From contig NC_092333.1 of assembly GCF_046630445.1 (NCBI RefSeq), positions 100,095,001 through 100,159,000 of the forward strand: DNA of 64,000 bases, written 5' to 3'. Source of the stretch: Rutidosis leptorrhynchoides. Lineage: Eukaryota; Streptophyta; Magnoliopsida; Asterales; Asteraceae. This document shows, piece by piece, positions 39,048 through 52,527 of this stretch. The position numbers and the translations under genes are program-made. Position 1 is the stretch's first letter. Each line of letters begins with the position of its first letter. The notes under the pieces were generated by a model, which searched no databases, was not told the DNA's origin, and was given only the letters and a program-made list of their open reading frames with translations.

Positions 39048-39663
39048 TGATGAAACATGACTAGGAACTTAGAAATCAATAGATTTAACTCACACAATGG
39101 CGGAATAAGTGAATCAAATCCTCTAGTGAATATGTTAAGTTTTTTTTGATTAATTTAGTCAAACCACAGCTAAATCAAGTGTGATTAGATCAACACCTAG
39201 AGCTATTATTCACCACCTGGGTGATTTGGACTGAGAGAGAATCGGAGGAGCTCACTAGATCTGAGTGTGTGTAACAAATGAGAGGCTTAACCTAAAATGA
39301 AGAACATAAGACTTTATATACCCCTGCTGTTGACTCACCCATACGATTCATTCATCACACGTACGAGTTGGCTTCATCAGCCGTATGGGTGATCACTCAC
39401 TCGTGTCTTCTTATTTAGGTTGTAATTGTGACTTAGCTCAGCATCAACCATGCGTATGAGCCTGTCAGCCGTACTAGTGAGGCTTCACCCGTATGTCTGA
39501 CTAAGTCTAACATAGTCAAACATCTAAATCTCATTCCTGCAGTTCCTGTAACCACATACAAACACGGATAGTATAATAACGAGCAATCATGGTGGCCTGT
39601 AAACTGTTGTACCTGCAATGGACGTGGGTAGATGTCTAGGGACTTGCATAAAATGCATCAACA
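39048..39663 (-). mobile_element. Solo LTR (616 bp) in the LARD interior
   Basis: On the minus strand it starts TGTTGATGCATTTTATGCAA and ends CATGTTTCATCA. On the plus strand it is flanked by gaagg on both sides (39043-39047 and 39664-39668). The sister element interiors lack it. On the plus strand CTTTATATACCCC (about 39312) looks like a TATA element, and dyads such as CACCCATACG/CGTATGGGTG follow. Confidence 0.8.
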
Positions 39664-40024
39664 GAAGGTGTGAGTTGTAAGGAAACGAAGGAGGTGAATT
39701 TATAAGAAAATCTCCGACAGAACAATTAAAATGGACGATCGCATTTAAAGCGAATCCTAATTCCCTTGATTACCGGAGAGTCAAATCTTATTAAGAAGAT
39801 TTTCTTCAAATCCCTTAAAATCTGGAAATCAATCATATCTACGTCAAATGATAAGATAAATCTACACTTACTCATTTCACTCTTCTATGTTAGCTTCATT
39901 CGTACTCTTCATATAAATGGATTGTTTATCCAAATTATTCGCTGATAATAAAACTCTAATTTTCAGCCCGTATGCATCATGAAAACATACTTATTATCAT
40001 TCACGACCTTTCCACTCAAATTTC

Positions 40025-40053
40025 GGGACGAAATTTCTTTAACGGGTAGGTAC
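40025..40053 (+). promoter_or_regulatory. Polypurine-tract region before the 3' LTR
   Basis: GGGACGAAATTTC...GGTAGGTAC abuts the 3' LTR start, identical to 61191-61219 and nearly so to 8018-8047 (minus). Probable plus-strand priming region. Confidence 0.6.
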
Positions 40054-43000
40054 TGTGACAACCCGGAAATTTCCAACCAAATTTAAACTTTAATCTTTAT
40101 ATGTTTCCGACACGATAAGCAATATTTGTTAAGTTAAATTTCAAGAATTTTAAACTATGTTCATACATTCATTCAACCTTGACCAAGTTCCAACGATTCA
40201 CGAACCATTAAACGAATATGATTATATATGTATATGTGTATATATATTATAACTTGAAACGTAAACAAAATATTAGATTAAATACTTTATATGATTGTAT
40301 CTGTTTCAAAATGTTTATCAATGGAATTATAAGATAAGATCAAATGATTGAATTATCAGATATATTGAATTATGATTATAAGTCTCTGTTGAAATGCCCA
40401 CGTGGATTTGAGAAATCTTTCTATTTTAACAATATTCGGAAAATGGTAAAGTAATTTATAAATAAGAATAAATTGTTAATCATTGAGAACTAGACAAAGG
40501 ATAGTGGAAGATTGAATCTCATAAAGACTCGATTGATCTATTTAGTTTCAAACGTACAAAAACGTTTTCAGTTTAAAAAGAACTTTATTATTAAAACATA
40601 TATAACTTTTATAAATATCTAGAACCACTTTTGACAACTCATTACTTAACTACTATGATAAAGATAATGATATTTATATTTTATTTTATTAAATATATAT
40701 AATGATTTAAATTAATATTATATATATTTATACGCGTATTATACGTATTATGTAGTTTTATACTTTTACTATACTTAAACTTTACATTTACTTTATTTTT
40801 ACTTTACTTTAACTTTAATAATTCACTTTAATAATTCATACTTTAATAATTCACTTTAATAATTTATACTTTAATAATTCACTTTAATAATTCATACTTT
40901 AATAATTCACTTTAATAATTCATACTTTAATAATTCACTTTAATAATTCATACTTTAATAATTCACTTTAATAATTCATACTTTAATAATTCACTTTAAT
41001 AATTCAAAAATCTATTATAAATAGAATTCAATAGGTTTCATTATTTCATAGAAACTTGAAAATATTTTTCTCTAAACTCTCTCAATCGATTTACATATAT
41101 ACATTTACTCCGTATTATTTCAAGATATTATTAGTATACATAAAATATTACGACGGAGTGCTATCCGAGTGATTTCGAAATTGTTTTTCGAGTGGGATAG
41201 GATTAAGGAAATTATGGGTTATAGCTATGGAGGTGATTGAGTATGGTTCATGGGTATGCTCGTGAGGTCAATATAGTGTTTATCATTTCCGTTGCGTCTA
41301 CGTACCTTTCCTGTAATATTGAATCTCAATATTGATACGTGAGTACTCATAATTTAACTTTTACATACTAATAGTGTATCCCTGACTAGTGCTCGAGTAT
41401 TTAGGATTATGCATGCTTGTACTTTTGATATTGCCCTTAGACAGGTTAGGTTGAATCTTGAATTAGTTACACTTGCGGTTGAGATAAGGTATAAGATATG
41501 CATGTCCTTAGAAAGCTAGTGAAAAATTAAGAACTTTTCCTTTAGATATCGAATGGTTTCGATGAACGGATTAGAAGTTATAATCAATTGAATTTTTGAT
41601 ATTTTTATTAAAAATGATTATTATTATCGTCGTTTTTATCGTCGTTCTAGTTTTATCTTATTATTATCATTATTATTATCTTTATCAATAAAAGGGATTT
41701 ATCATTAAAAATTGTTATTTTTTTTATTACTGTCGTTATTATCGTTCAAGTTATAATTAGTATTATTATTATTATTATTATCCAATTATTATTATTATTA
41801 TTGGTATTATTATTATTATTATTATTATTATCATTATTAATATATATATCATTATTTAAAAATAGTTATTGTTATTGTTATTATTATTATTACTATATTA
41901 TCATTAAGATAATTATTAGTATTATCATTAAAAATGTTATAGTAACTATCATTATTAATATTAGTGTAATTAAAACAAATATTTGTAACACCTAATTATT
42001 TTGATTACTATTATTATCATTATTATGAACACGATATAAAAGACGATTAAAAGCTATTAAACGAAACGATTAGGAAATAATGGGTAAGAGTTTCATGATG
42101 AAATTAAAATATTATAAGATATTGATTTAGATAAAATTATCGTTCTTGTTATTTTTATCATTACTATTATTATTAAAAGTATCGTTAGTATTAAAACTAT
42201 CATTTTAACAAAAATTATCATTTTAATAGAAATGTCATTGTTACTATAAAATATCATTATTATTATTATTTTAAATAGAATTATTATTTTAAAGATAATA
42301 TTAAAAATTATCGTAAATATTAAAGTTATCATAATTAGAATTATCATTTTATCATAATATCATCTTAGTAATTATAAATATTGATATTTTTATAATAATA
42401 ATTATTATTACAAAATAATACAACTTTTACTTACTATCATTATAGATATTATTTTATCAAATAAATATGTGATACAAACATATTTTACTACGTGTAATAA
42501 CTTACTTTAATAATACCTATCATATTATCTTTATGATATTAAATGAACCCTATAAATTTTATTACTTAAATATATATAAAAGTATATTTTATTATATAAA
42601 TTTAATATAAAATTTTATTTATTAATAAATAAATTATATTATTTACTCTAATAAATCTTTTAAAAATATTTAAAAATATAAAATGATGATATTTAAACTA
42701 TATATTAATCATGTATAAATTTTTGGAAATTATTTTGAGTCAAATTTACTTTTGTTGACTTTTGCATATTAGTCTCGAGCATTAGGATTGTGGTACACTA
42801 TGACTTGACCTAATTTGTTAGACAAATATTGACCAACACATAAATATATATAATTAATTTAGGTTCGTGAATCCGAAGCCAACCTTGCACTTGTTCAATG
42901 ACGTTATATGTATTTTTACTACGAAATACAGTATGGTGAGTTTCATTTGCCTTTTTACCCTTTATATTTTTGGGACTGAGAATACATGCGCTTTTATAAA

Positions 43001-43751
43001 TGTTTGATGAAATAGACACAAGTAATTGAAACTACATTCTATGGTTGAATTATCGAAATCGAATATGCCCCTTTTTATTAAAGTCTGGTAATCTAAGAAT
43101 TAGAGAATAGACACCCTAATTGACGCGAATCCTAAAGATAGATCTATTGGGCCTAACAAACCCCATCCAAAGTACCGAATGCTTTAGTACTTCGAAATTT
43201 ATATCATGTTCGAAGGAGGATCCCGGAATGATAGGGGATATTCTTATATGTATCTAGTTAATGTCGGTTACCAGGTGTTCACCATATGAATGATTATTTT
43301 TGTCTCTATGCATGGGACGTATATTTATGAGAACTGGAAATGAAATTCTTGTGGTCTATTAAAATGATGGAAATAAATGATTATGATAAACTAATGAACT
43401 CACCAACCTTTTGGTTGACACTTTAAAGCATGTTTATTCTCAGGTGTTAAAGAAATCTTTCGCTGCGCATTTGCTCATTTTAAAGATATTACTTGGAGTC
43501 TTTCATAGCATATTTCGAAGAACGTTGTATTCGAGTCATTGAGTTCATCAAAGATTATTATTAAATCAATTTATAGTTGGATAGTGGATATTATGAAATG
43601 GTATGCATGCCTGTCAATTTTTGATGTAAAGAAAGATTGTCTTTTAAAAACGAATGCAATGTTTGTAAAATGTATCATATAGAGGTCAAATACCTCACAA
43701 TGTAATCAACTATTGTGAATCGTTTATAATGTATATGAACGGGTCCTTTCA
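40054..43751 (+). repeat. 3' LTR of the 11.9-kb element
   Basis: 3698 bp, full-length version. An array of TTTAATAATTCACTTTAATA-type repeats at about 40810-41005 is followed by a TATA box TATAAATA at 41016-41023. Next is the block with ATAGGATTAAGGAAATTATG (41208) and a dyad around AATATTGAATCTCAATATT (41317). The 3' third holds blocks shared with other LTR families (for example CATCCAAAGTACC near 43163). Confidence 0.88.
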
Positions 43752-43756
43752 AATAT

Positions 43757-44525
43757 AACTCCGTTCATCAGCAAGACCAATATTAGTCTTATTCATGTTG
43801 GTATCCAATCGGTTATCTTCATTCAGGTGCGACACCGCAATATAGTAATTGCCCACATTCACATGCTCATTCAAAGAGCTAGTACATGTTTTAAAGTCCT
43901 CTTTACGAGTACTTGTGCCAACAGCTTTTTGCACATGTTTGTTCAACATTTAGCAATAAACCAGCTGTTGTTTATTCTCTTCATATGAAACCCATGCATT
44001 TGTTTAACAAAATGATAAATTTCAAGAGTAGCATTCTTCGAACCTTTCATTGCCACTTGAATACGTTGGGGGCTTCCGTTCGAACTCAATATTGACGATA
44101 CCAACTTTGTTTGGTTACCCAATAATGCTTAGCGTCGAGACTTTTAAAGTATCCTTAACCTCATTATCGAAAGAAATTTATATCATAGCGCGAGCATAAT
44201 TAGGCTGCCCCATGATTCCAAACACATCATGTTCGTGTATAAATCTAACATCATACAATTACCAAGTTTATAGGCAATAGCACTCAAGCCATTTTCAATG
44301 TACCCCGCAAGAGTTATGTCATGCATATTAATACAGACATGAATTCGGGTGAGTTCCTCCTTAGTTAGTGAAACATCTGGGGACTAAGCATTCAATAATA
44401 AAGGAATGGAACAAACAATCCACGACCTCCTTCAAGAACACCATGCATACTATCTTCGAATAAGAACTTAAAAAGGAAAAAACCCTTCAAATTCATCACA
44501 GTTTTTTTCCAAGCCAAATTTCTTT
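43757..44525 (-). pseudogene. LINE 2 ORF1-like (DUF4283) remnant
   Basis: On the minus strand, pieces read FLFEDSMHGVLEGG, LLLNAWSPD, INMHDITLAGYIENGLSAIA and KLGNCMMLDLYTN, followed by ESWG. The order and wording fit the DUF4283 domain of plant LINE ORF1 and LINE-derived gag-like proteins (PLW..L..IP....S..G...IA..LG.P...D..T). Several frameshifts and stops. A CCHC knuckle expected further on is not clear. It precedes, across the insertion 31823-43751, the endonuclease part at 31822 and below, so both belong to one LINE on the minus strand. Confidence 0.6.
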
Positions 44526-44530
44526 CATAC

Positions 44531-45390
44531 TGTAACGACCCGACCCGTTAACCAACCGAATACGCAGCAAAAGAAATTTTTTTTTATTACAGAAGCGTGC
44601 ACGGCGCACAACCCAGTCTGTGCGCGGCGCGCAGACTTCTTGACAGCTTTTGTCCGAATTTAACAATTTTAGCTTAAAGATCTCCCGCTTCCCGACACTT
44701 TTAGACGAAACGGTTTTCACAACACATTATAATAAGTAAAACTAACACGTTTCCATAATAAAACAAGTTTTACAACACCGGTCCTACCTCGTCCCGAATT
44801 AAGAATTTCGTACAAAATATAAGTTTCAACCCAATTTACAATTAGACGAGTTAGGACTCTATAACCCAACCCGATACCAATAGCATAATCCCGGGAACTA
44901 TCAAATCCCCAATCCATGTTCAAATATCCAATAGCTACCCCATCGAGCCCAAGCGCTCCTACACGTCTAGTCTAACAACTAGCTAGCTTCATAACACAAT
45001 GCCTGTAAAAAGGTAAACAGCGTGAGGGTTAAGCATAAAGCTTAGTGAATGTAATAAATATGTACATGCATATACAATTTACCTACTCGCATCCACGAAC
45101 TCATACAAGGCATAAATTAATCACATACCCTTTCGTATCAATAGCTAGTTTCATCAAATCATACAACTAGCAAACTCATAAGCAATCAATAGCTAGTATC
45201 GTCAAATCGTACAACTAGCAACATCATTAGCATAATAATCATAATAATAATGAAATGCTAAACATCAACAAGTATAAACCATGGTTAACCAATATCGCAA
45301 GGGAATGACCTCGCGAACAAGTCATCGGTGTTCATAACAACCGTTAGCGCCCAAAACTGCTATGGTATGCTAACCCCCGAGGTGTTCCAA
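44531..45390 (-). mobile_element. Partial long LTR of another family
   Basis: Starts TGTAACGACCCGACCC right after catac (44526-44530). The layout resembles the inner end of the other long LTRs read in reverse, so the element probably lies on the minus strand. It is cut at 45390 by the next element and the rest is outside the window. Two reading frames on the minus strand (44496-44923) have no recognisable domain. Confidence 0.5.
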
Positions 45391-45550
45391 TGTGACGACC
45401 CGGGAATTTCTGACCAAATTTAAACTTAATCTTTATATGAATTCGACACGATAAGCAAAGTCTGTAATGTTAAGTCTCAAAATTTTGGAACTATGCTCAT
45501 ATATTCACTTACCCTTTGATTATTCTCGATGATTCACGAACTACTGTCTG

Positions 45551-45582
<32 letters not shown>

Positions 45583-45632
<50 letters not shown>

Positions 45633-45745
45633 TAAATATAAATATAAGAGAGTATATAATACTTTACATAAATAAAAATACACTTTAATTAATTAGGATT
45701 AAAAATGTAAAATAATAATTAAAATAAATAAGTTAATATTAAAAA

Positions 45746-45820
<75 letters not shown>
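45583..45820. repeat. Two (TA)n arrays in the 5' LTR
   Basis: An AAAT run leads into (TA)n ending near 45630, and a second (TA)n spans about 45751-45820. The 3' LTR copies (61381-61453, 61573-61618) have different lengths. Confidence 0.85.
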
Positions 45821-45822
<2 letters not shown>

Positions 45823-47769
45823 CTACATACATATTACTATAAATTTATATATATAATTTCTATTTATAGTTATTATCATATTGTAAATAATAAATATTAA
45901 ATATTATATATATATAAATTACTATATAATATATTGTAAAAATATTTAATTAATAATTGTAATATATTAAATTATAAGTTAAAATATAGTTAATACATTA
46001 ATTGGTATTATAGATATTGTTAGCATCATTAAAATTATAAACATAAAACTTGTTACATGTAATTTGTTATGTCATTATTAGTATTATTACAATTATCATT
46101 ATTGTTATTAACTATATTATCATATTATTATTATTAACACTTTTATATCACAGTTGTTATTAATAGAAAATAATACAATCTATTATTGTTATCATTAATA
46201 ATATAATTATTATCATTTTTTTATAGTATCATTATTATTTACAATTATTATTTAAATAATTATTACTATTACTAATATATTTATTTATTTATGATTATTA
46301 ATATTAATTTCAATTATATAAGTTATATAAATGTGGAAACCGTACAGAATTGTTATCTGTATCCATCAATCTGTAACGTTTTTGTTCCTGTCTGTAACTT
46401 TATTACAAGTCGAGATCGACCTTTACATTAGATACAAATTCAGTTTGATTTCACTATCAGCTTTTATTCCTTTCCTGTTTATGATTGATAAACTATCGAA
46501 TGCAATTGGTTACATGTCGATTTCAATGAACAAACACAAACAATTGTGATTAACTATGTACTACATCACTCCCACAATCACCATCGTATATGCTAGCTGC
46601 TACCGCATCTATTTCTGTCTAACCAAACATGACACCATAAAAAAAACCCATTCGGTGTTTCTTTCTATCAATCAAATGAACTGCAGCTACCATGAATTTT
46701 TTCTGTAACCACCACAAAACACCCACTCCCTAATACTTTTCTTTATTTCAAACCTTATGTCTACTTCTGTTTTCAATTCGGATGACTATCAAACAATCCA
46801 ACCATAACTAATGCGTACCTTTTTCTTTTTCTGTTTTTTTTTAAAAAAACCGTTTCTTGATTTGCCCAGCTACTCTTTCTGTTTATAATTGAAGACAACC
46901 AAACACACCCACATCTTTCTTTCTTTCTCCTCTTTTTGTTTCTTGTTCTATAAACAAACACCCAATAGAACCCACCTTAAACAAACCTACCTGCTATTGC
47001 CCGTTATACCTTCTTTTCTTTCTATTTCCCTTCGTAATCACCACCATAACATGCTTTGTTGTCATTATTGCTGCTATTCGATTTCAATCTCTTTCAATCT
47101 CCAAACCATTGAAAACAAATTGATTATCACTATAGCTGCTGTGCAGTTTATTAACCTCTTCAATTTATATGTACTGCTATCTTCTTATTCAAAACCCTAC
47201 GAATCCCTTCTCTCGATTGAATGGCCACGAAACCAAACACCTTATCAATCATCAACTTGTTTCACTATTGAATGTTTCTGTTGGTTGAAAACCGCCACCT
47301 TCGCCATCTGAATTCCTTTACTAAATTTCTACAGCCGTTTCTGTTGTGTTCATATTCGAATAATTTTGAGGAATGAGGTAAATGACATAGATAAAGATAA
47401 CTTAATATTAAAGGAGATATACTTATGTCCCTGCTTAATTATTTATCTATTTGTACAAAGCACTAACATCAAATGGGTCGGCTTTCTGCCTGTTTTTTTC
47501 TAATGGAAACTGACGTGATGATGATGAAACAAGGAAGAACCCAAAAACCCTACTTTTCTTCTTTAACTTCGCTGTACGATTAACATCTTGGTTTGGATCG
47601 GTTAAAGACTTCAAATATGATTACTAATGGACTATATCAACAGAATTATATGTTTTGGGTTTAGAAACTTGGCCCATGAAGTGTAATCAATCGATTTGTT
47701 TTGTTGTAAAAGAAGAAGGAAAAATTGGATCAAGAAATTACGGGTTATAAATATTGTGAGGGTTTTAAA

Positions 47770-47904
47770 GACAGAAAAATGGGCAACAGCCCAAGGGTTC
47801 AAGGTGTTAACGGTTATTCGAGAGGTCGTGGGTTTGAGTCCCGTCGTGGACATTTATTTTTGGAAAAGCTTTAGAAAAAGGGTATGCACCTTTATGTTTC
47901 ATTT

Positions 47905-47905
<1 letters not shown>
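47770..47905 (+). mobile_element. tRNA-derived SINE-like block in the 5' LTR
   Basis: A box CAGCCCAAGGG (47787-47797; one mismatch to the pol III consensus) and B box GGTTTGAGTCC (47831-47841), 33 nt apart. The sequence then leads to an (ATT)n array. The same block with an intact B box lies at 63580-63634. Confidence 0.5.

Positions 47906-47906
<1 letters not shown>

Positions 47907-47983
<77 letters not shown>
47907..47983. repeat. (ATT)n microsatellite in LTR
   Basis: Pure ATT array following the SINE-like block; the source of a meaningless tyrosine run in one frame. Confidence 0.9.
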
Positions 47984-47984
<1 letters not shown>

Positions 47985-49068
47985 GATATTATTATTGTTA
48001 CTAGTGTTATAGTTATTAGTATTATTATTTCTACTAATAAAAGTAATAGTTACCATTTATGATTATTATCATAATTATAATTATAATGAAGATATTATTA
48101 TTGATTATTACTAAAAGTTATTATCATTACTAGTATTATTATTAGGTAGTATTAGTATTATTAATATGATTAAAATTGATACAAATATTATTATTATGAT
48201 TATGACTATTATTATTAGTGTTATTATAAGAATAACACAATTTATTATTATTTTCATTAACATTAGCATTAGTATCATTTTTACTATTATTAGTATTATT
48301 ATTATTAACAAAAGTATTATTAATATGAATATCATTAGTAGCAATGTTTTTATCAATATAATTAAATACAACTTTTTATATATATCAAACATTATTGTCT
48401 AGGTAAAAATATACTTAAAAGTACATTACATATATGTATAAATTAATTAGATTAACAATCTTTATATAAATATCCGTATATAATAAATTAAGTATTTTTA
48501 ATATATATATATATAAATTAATCATATAAAAACATATATAATAAACTATATTATAATTATTTATTTAAAGTATACAAAAATAAATGTAATTAATTAGGTT
48601 ATTAATGAAACACATAATTAAAATAACAATCATAACACTAACAACATAAAAATTTATTCGATTACAATTATATGTATTAATATATATACCTGATATAGGT
48701 TCGTGAATCCGAGGCCAACCCTATATTTGTTCAATGACGTCATATGTATTTTTACTACAAAATACAGTATGGTGAGTTCATTTGCTCCCTTTTTACTCAT
48801 TACATTTTTGGGCTGAGAATACATGCAAATGCTTTATTAATTGTTTTACAATATTTATATGTGTGAGTTCATTTGATTCCCTTTTACTCTTTACATTTTT
48901 GGGACTGAGAATACATGCGCTGTTTTTACAACTGCTTTACTAAATGCTTTTGAAATATATTTTGAACTGCGAATACATGAAATGCTTTTATAAATGTTTG
49001 ACGAGATAGACACAAGCAAAACATTCCTCGAATGAATTATTATGCAGACAGAAGTTCTGCGAATTATT

Positions 49069-49223
49069 ATTGAATTATGTGGACATGATAATTGCCACCA
49101 TTGAATTATGTAGACATGATAATTGCCACCATTGAATTATGTGGACATGATAATTGCCACCATTGAATTATGTGGACATGATAATTGCCACCATTGAATT
49201 ATGTGGACATGATATTTGCCACC
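49069..49223. repeat. 31-bp tandem array, five copies
   Basis: Exactly 155 bp of a 31-bp unit containing ATTGAATTATGTGGACATGA and ending TTGCCACC. Only two substitutions were noticed (a G to A in copy 2 and an A to T in copy 5). Confidence 0.9.
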
Positions 49224-49652
49224 AATTAAAGTGAATGTTATGTATCGAGAGAATGATTTTATACACAGGTTATGTGTATGTTATTTTTGTGCAAAAGATA
49301 TGTGTACGGTTACTAAGATTTATGAAAGATGATTTTGTACACGAGAAAGGTGTACTGTATTTAAAATATATCGCATGTACATTACATGTGGGTATAGGAT
49401 TCGGGCCCATTTGTACCATGCAGGATTTTAAATCGTGTGGTCTATCAAAATGATGAATTTTATTGTTTTATGATAAACCTATGAACTCACCATCCTTTTG
49501 GTTGACACTTGAAAGCATGTTTATTCTCAGGTATGAAAGAAATCTTCCGTTGTGCATTTGCTCATTTTAAAGACATTATTTGGAGTCGATCATCGCAATG
49601 GGACCAGATGTTGGTGACTTCGTCCAGATAGATTAGGACGGGGTTTGACATG

Positions 49653-49664
49653 TGGTATCAGAGC
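49653..49664 (+). promoter_or_regulatory. Primer binding site of the third LARD-like element
   Basis: TGGTATCAGAGC, two bases after the LTR end; initiator-Met tRNA type. Sets the plus orientation. Confidence 0.9.
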
Positions 49665-50082
49665 GTTGGTCTTAGCGAACCAGGTCTTGCATTAGTGTGT
49701 CTAACTGATAGTTGTTTAGATGCATTAGTGAGTCTGGACTTCGACCGTGTCTGCATGTCAAAAGTTTTGCTTATCATTTGTGTCAAAAATTACCTGTTTA
49801 TCATTCTTAGGGAATCACTTGCTTATTATTCTTAGTCTAGACACATTTTACTGCATCGACTGTATGAATAGTGTATAGACGAAATTCATATCTTATCGTA
49901 TCTGCTAATTGATATATTAGTGTATCTGTTATTGTTACCTCTTCCTGACAGCTTCCGTAGATTCCTCTGTAACTTATGGAATTTTAGTATTATATATGCA
50001 TATGTAAATCATGTATTGCAGGGTACTAATCTACATCCTATAATCAATTTCTTATCGAAAATCCTTCATCTGATTGTACGAG

Positions 50083-50508
50083 ATGAATCCCTCAACCAGT
50101 TCAAATTCCTCGGTTTCCGACAGCTATTTCGATATGGAGTTTCACCTAAGCTCTGGAAGCAGCATCACCAGAATGAATCAGCCAATCATCCATCCCCAAT
50201 TCATTTGATGAGTTCATAGTCAACTTAATCAATGGAGACGCGAAGAAGGCGATCCTTTTCACCAACCGAATTTACCTCTTGGCGATGAACCTGAAGCACT
50301 TATCAGCGAACCAGTCCGAAACACCATATTTACCCTCATTTCCAGGATATCTCGCAATGATTATATGATATCCAAAATTCCCAACCTTATTCATCTGCTT
50401 TTCCAATCGACAATCATCCCGGTGTAATAGAAGAAGTCAACGAGCTTCGCGATTGAGTAATCAATCTAGAAAATATGGTGCAAAACGTACCAGCTTCAGC
50501 AACATCAC
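50083..50508 (+). pseudogene. Gag N-terminus remnant of the third LARD-like element
   Basis: ATG at 50083, then a Ser-rich start (SSNSSVSDSYFDMEFHLSS), HPQFI followed by TGA, then recognisable GDEPEALISEPVRNTIF and HPGVIEEVNELR in shifted frames. The TGA after HPQFI is at the same place as in the element at 958-15559. The 3' part (an Ala/Pro/Thr-like tail) is cut by the solo LTR at 50509 and resumes at 54225. Confidence 0.55.
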
Positions 50509-52458
50509 TGAAAGGACCCGTTCATATACATTATAAACGATTCACAATAGTTGATTACATTGCGAGGTATTTGACCTCTATATGATACATTTTACAAACA
50601 TTGCATTAGTTTTTAAAAGACAATCTTTCTTTACATCGAAAATTGACAGGCATGCATTCCATTTCATAATATCCACTATCCAACTATAAATTGATTTAAT
50701 AATAGTCTTTGATGAACTCAATGACTCGAATGCAACGTTCTTCGAAATATGCTATGAAAGACTCCAAGTAATATCTTTAAAATTAGAAAATGCACAGCGG
50801 AAGATTTCTCTAACACCTGAGAATAAACATGCTTTAAAGTGTCAAACAAAAGGTTGGTGAGTTCATTAGTTTATCATAATCATTTATTTCCATCATTTTA
50901 ATAGAACACAAGAATTTCATTTCTAGTTCTCATAAATATACGTCCCATGCATAGAGACAAAAATAATCATTCATATGGTGAACACCTGGTAACCGACATT
51001 AACTAGATACATATAAGAATATCCCCTATCATTCCGGGATCCTCCTTCGGACATGATATAAATTTCGAAGTACTAAAGCATCCGGTACTTTGGATGGGGT
51101 TTGTTAGGCCCAATAGATCTATCTTTAGGATTCGCGTCAATTAGGGTGTCTGTTCCCTAATTCTTAGATTACCAGACTTTAATAAAAAGGGGCATATTCG
51201 ATTTCAATAATTCAACCATAGAATGTAGTTTCAATTACTTGTGTCTATTTCGTCAAACATTTATAAAAGCGCATGTATTCTCAGTCTCAAAAATATAAAG
51301 GGTAAAAAGGCAAATGAAACTCACCATACTGTATTTCATAGTAAAAATACATATAACGTCATTGAACAAGTGCAAGGTTGGCCTCGGATTCATGAACCTA
51401 AATTAATTATATATATATTTATGTGTTGGTCAATATTTGTCTAACAAATTAGGTCAAGTCATAGTGTACCACAATCCTAATGCTCGAGACTAATATGCAA
51501 AAGTCAACAAAAGTAAATTTGACTCAAAATAATTTCCAAAAAACTATACATGATTAATATATAGTTTAAATATCGTCGTTTTATATTTTTAAATATTTTT
51601 AAAAGATTTATTAGAGTAAATAATATAATTTATTTATTAATAAATAAAATTTTATATTAAATTTATATAATAAAATATACTTTTATGTATATTAAGTAAT
51701 AAAATTTATAGGGTTCATTTAATATCATAAAGATAATATGATAGGTATTATTAAAGTAAGTTATTACACGTAGTAAAATATGTTTGTATCACATATTTAT
51801 TTGATAAAATAATATCTATAATGATAGTAAGTAAAATTTGTATTATTTTGTAATAATAATTATTATTATAAAAATATCAATATTTATAATTACTAAGATG
51901 ACATTATGATAAGATGATAATTCTAATTATGATAACTTTAATATTTACGATAATTTTTAATATTATCTTTAAAATAATAATTCTATTTAAAATAATAATA
52001 ATAATAATATTTTATAGTAACAATGACATTTCTATTAAATTGATAATTTTTGTTAAAATGATAGTTTTAATACTAACGATAGTTTTAATAATAATAGTAA
52101 TGATAAAAATAATAAGAACGATAATTTTATCTAAATCAATATCTTATAATATTTTAATTTCATCATGATACTCTAACCCATTATTTCCTAATCGTTTCAT
52201 TTAATAGCTTTTAATCGTCTTTTATATCGTGTTCATAATAATGATAATAATAGTAATCAAAATAATTAGGTGTTACAAATATTTGTTTTAATTACACTAA
52301 TATTAATAATGATAGTTACTATAACATTATTAACGATAATACTAATAATTATCTTAATGATAATATAGTAATAATAATAATAACAATAACAATAACCATT
52401 TTTAAATGATGATATATATATTAATAATGATAATAATAATAATAATAATATCAATATC

Positions 52459-52527
<69 letters not shown>

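Larger units (their letters stand above)
45391..49650 (+). repeat. 5' LTR of the third LARD-like element
   Basis: 4260 bp, TGTGACGACCCGGG...GGGTTTGACA. Contains (TA)n arrays near 45583-45630 and 45751-45820, a C/T-rich and AC-rich stretch at 46550-47300, a tRNA-like block at 47780-47860, (ATT)n at 47907-47983 and a 31-bp tandem array at 49069-49223. Reading frames at 46331, 46889 and 47696 recur in the 3' LTR but carry no known domain. Confidence 0.85.

Noticed and set aside
46331-47311. Reading frames duplicated at 62126-63065, looking like conserved small proteins
   Set aside because: They are duplicated because they lie in the two LTRs of one element; frames differ in length through indels and show no domain.
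47781-47860. A functional tRNA gene
   Set aside because: A and B boxes are present but no complete cloverleaf with acceptor stem, anticodon loop and terminator could be drawn; the block repeats inside LTRs, which fits a SINE remnant.
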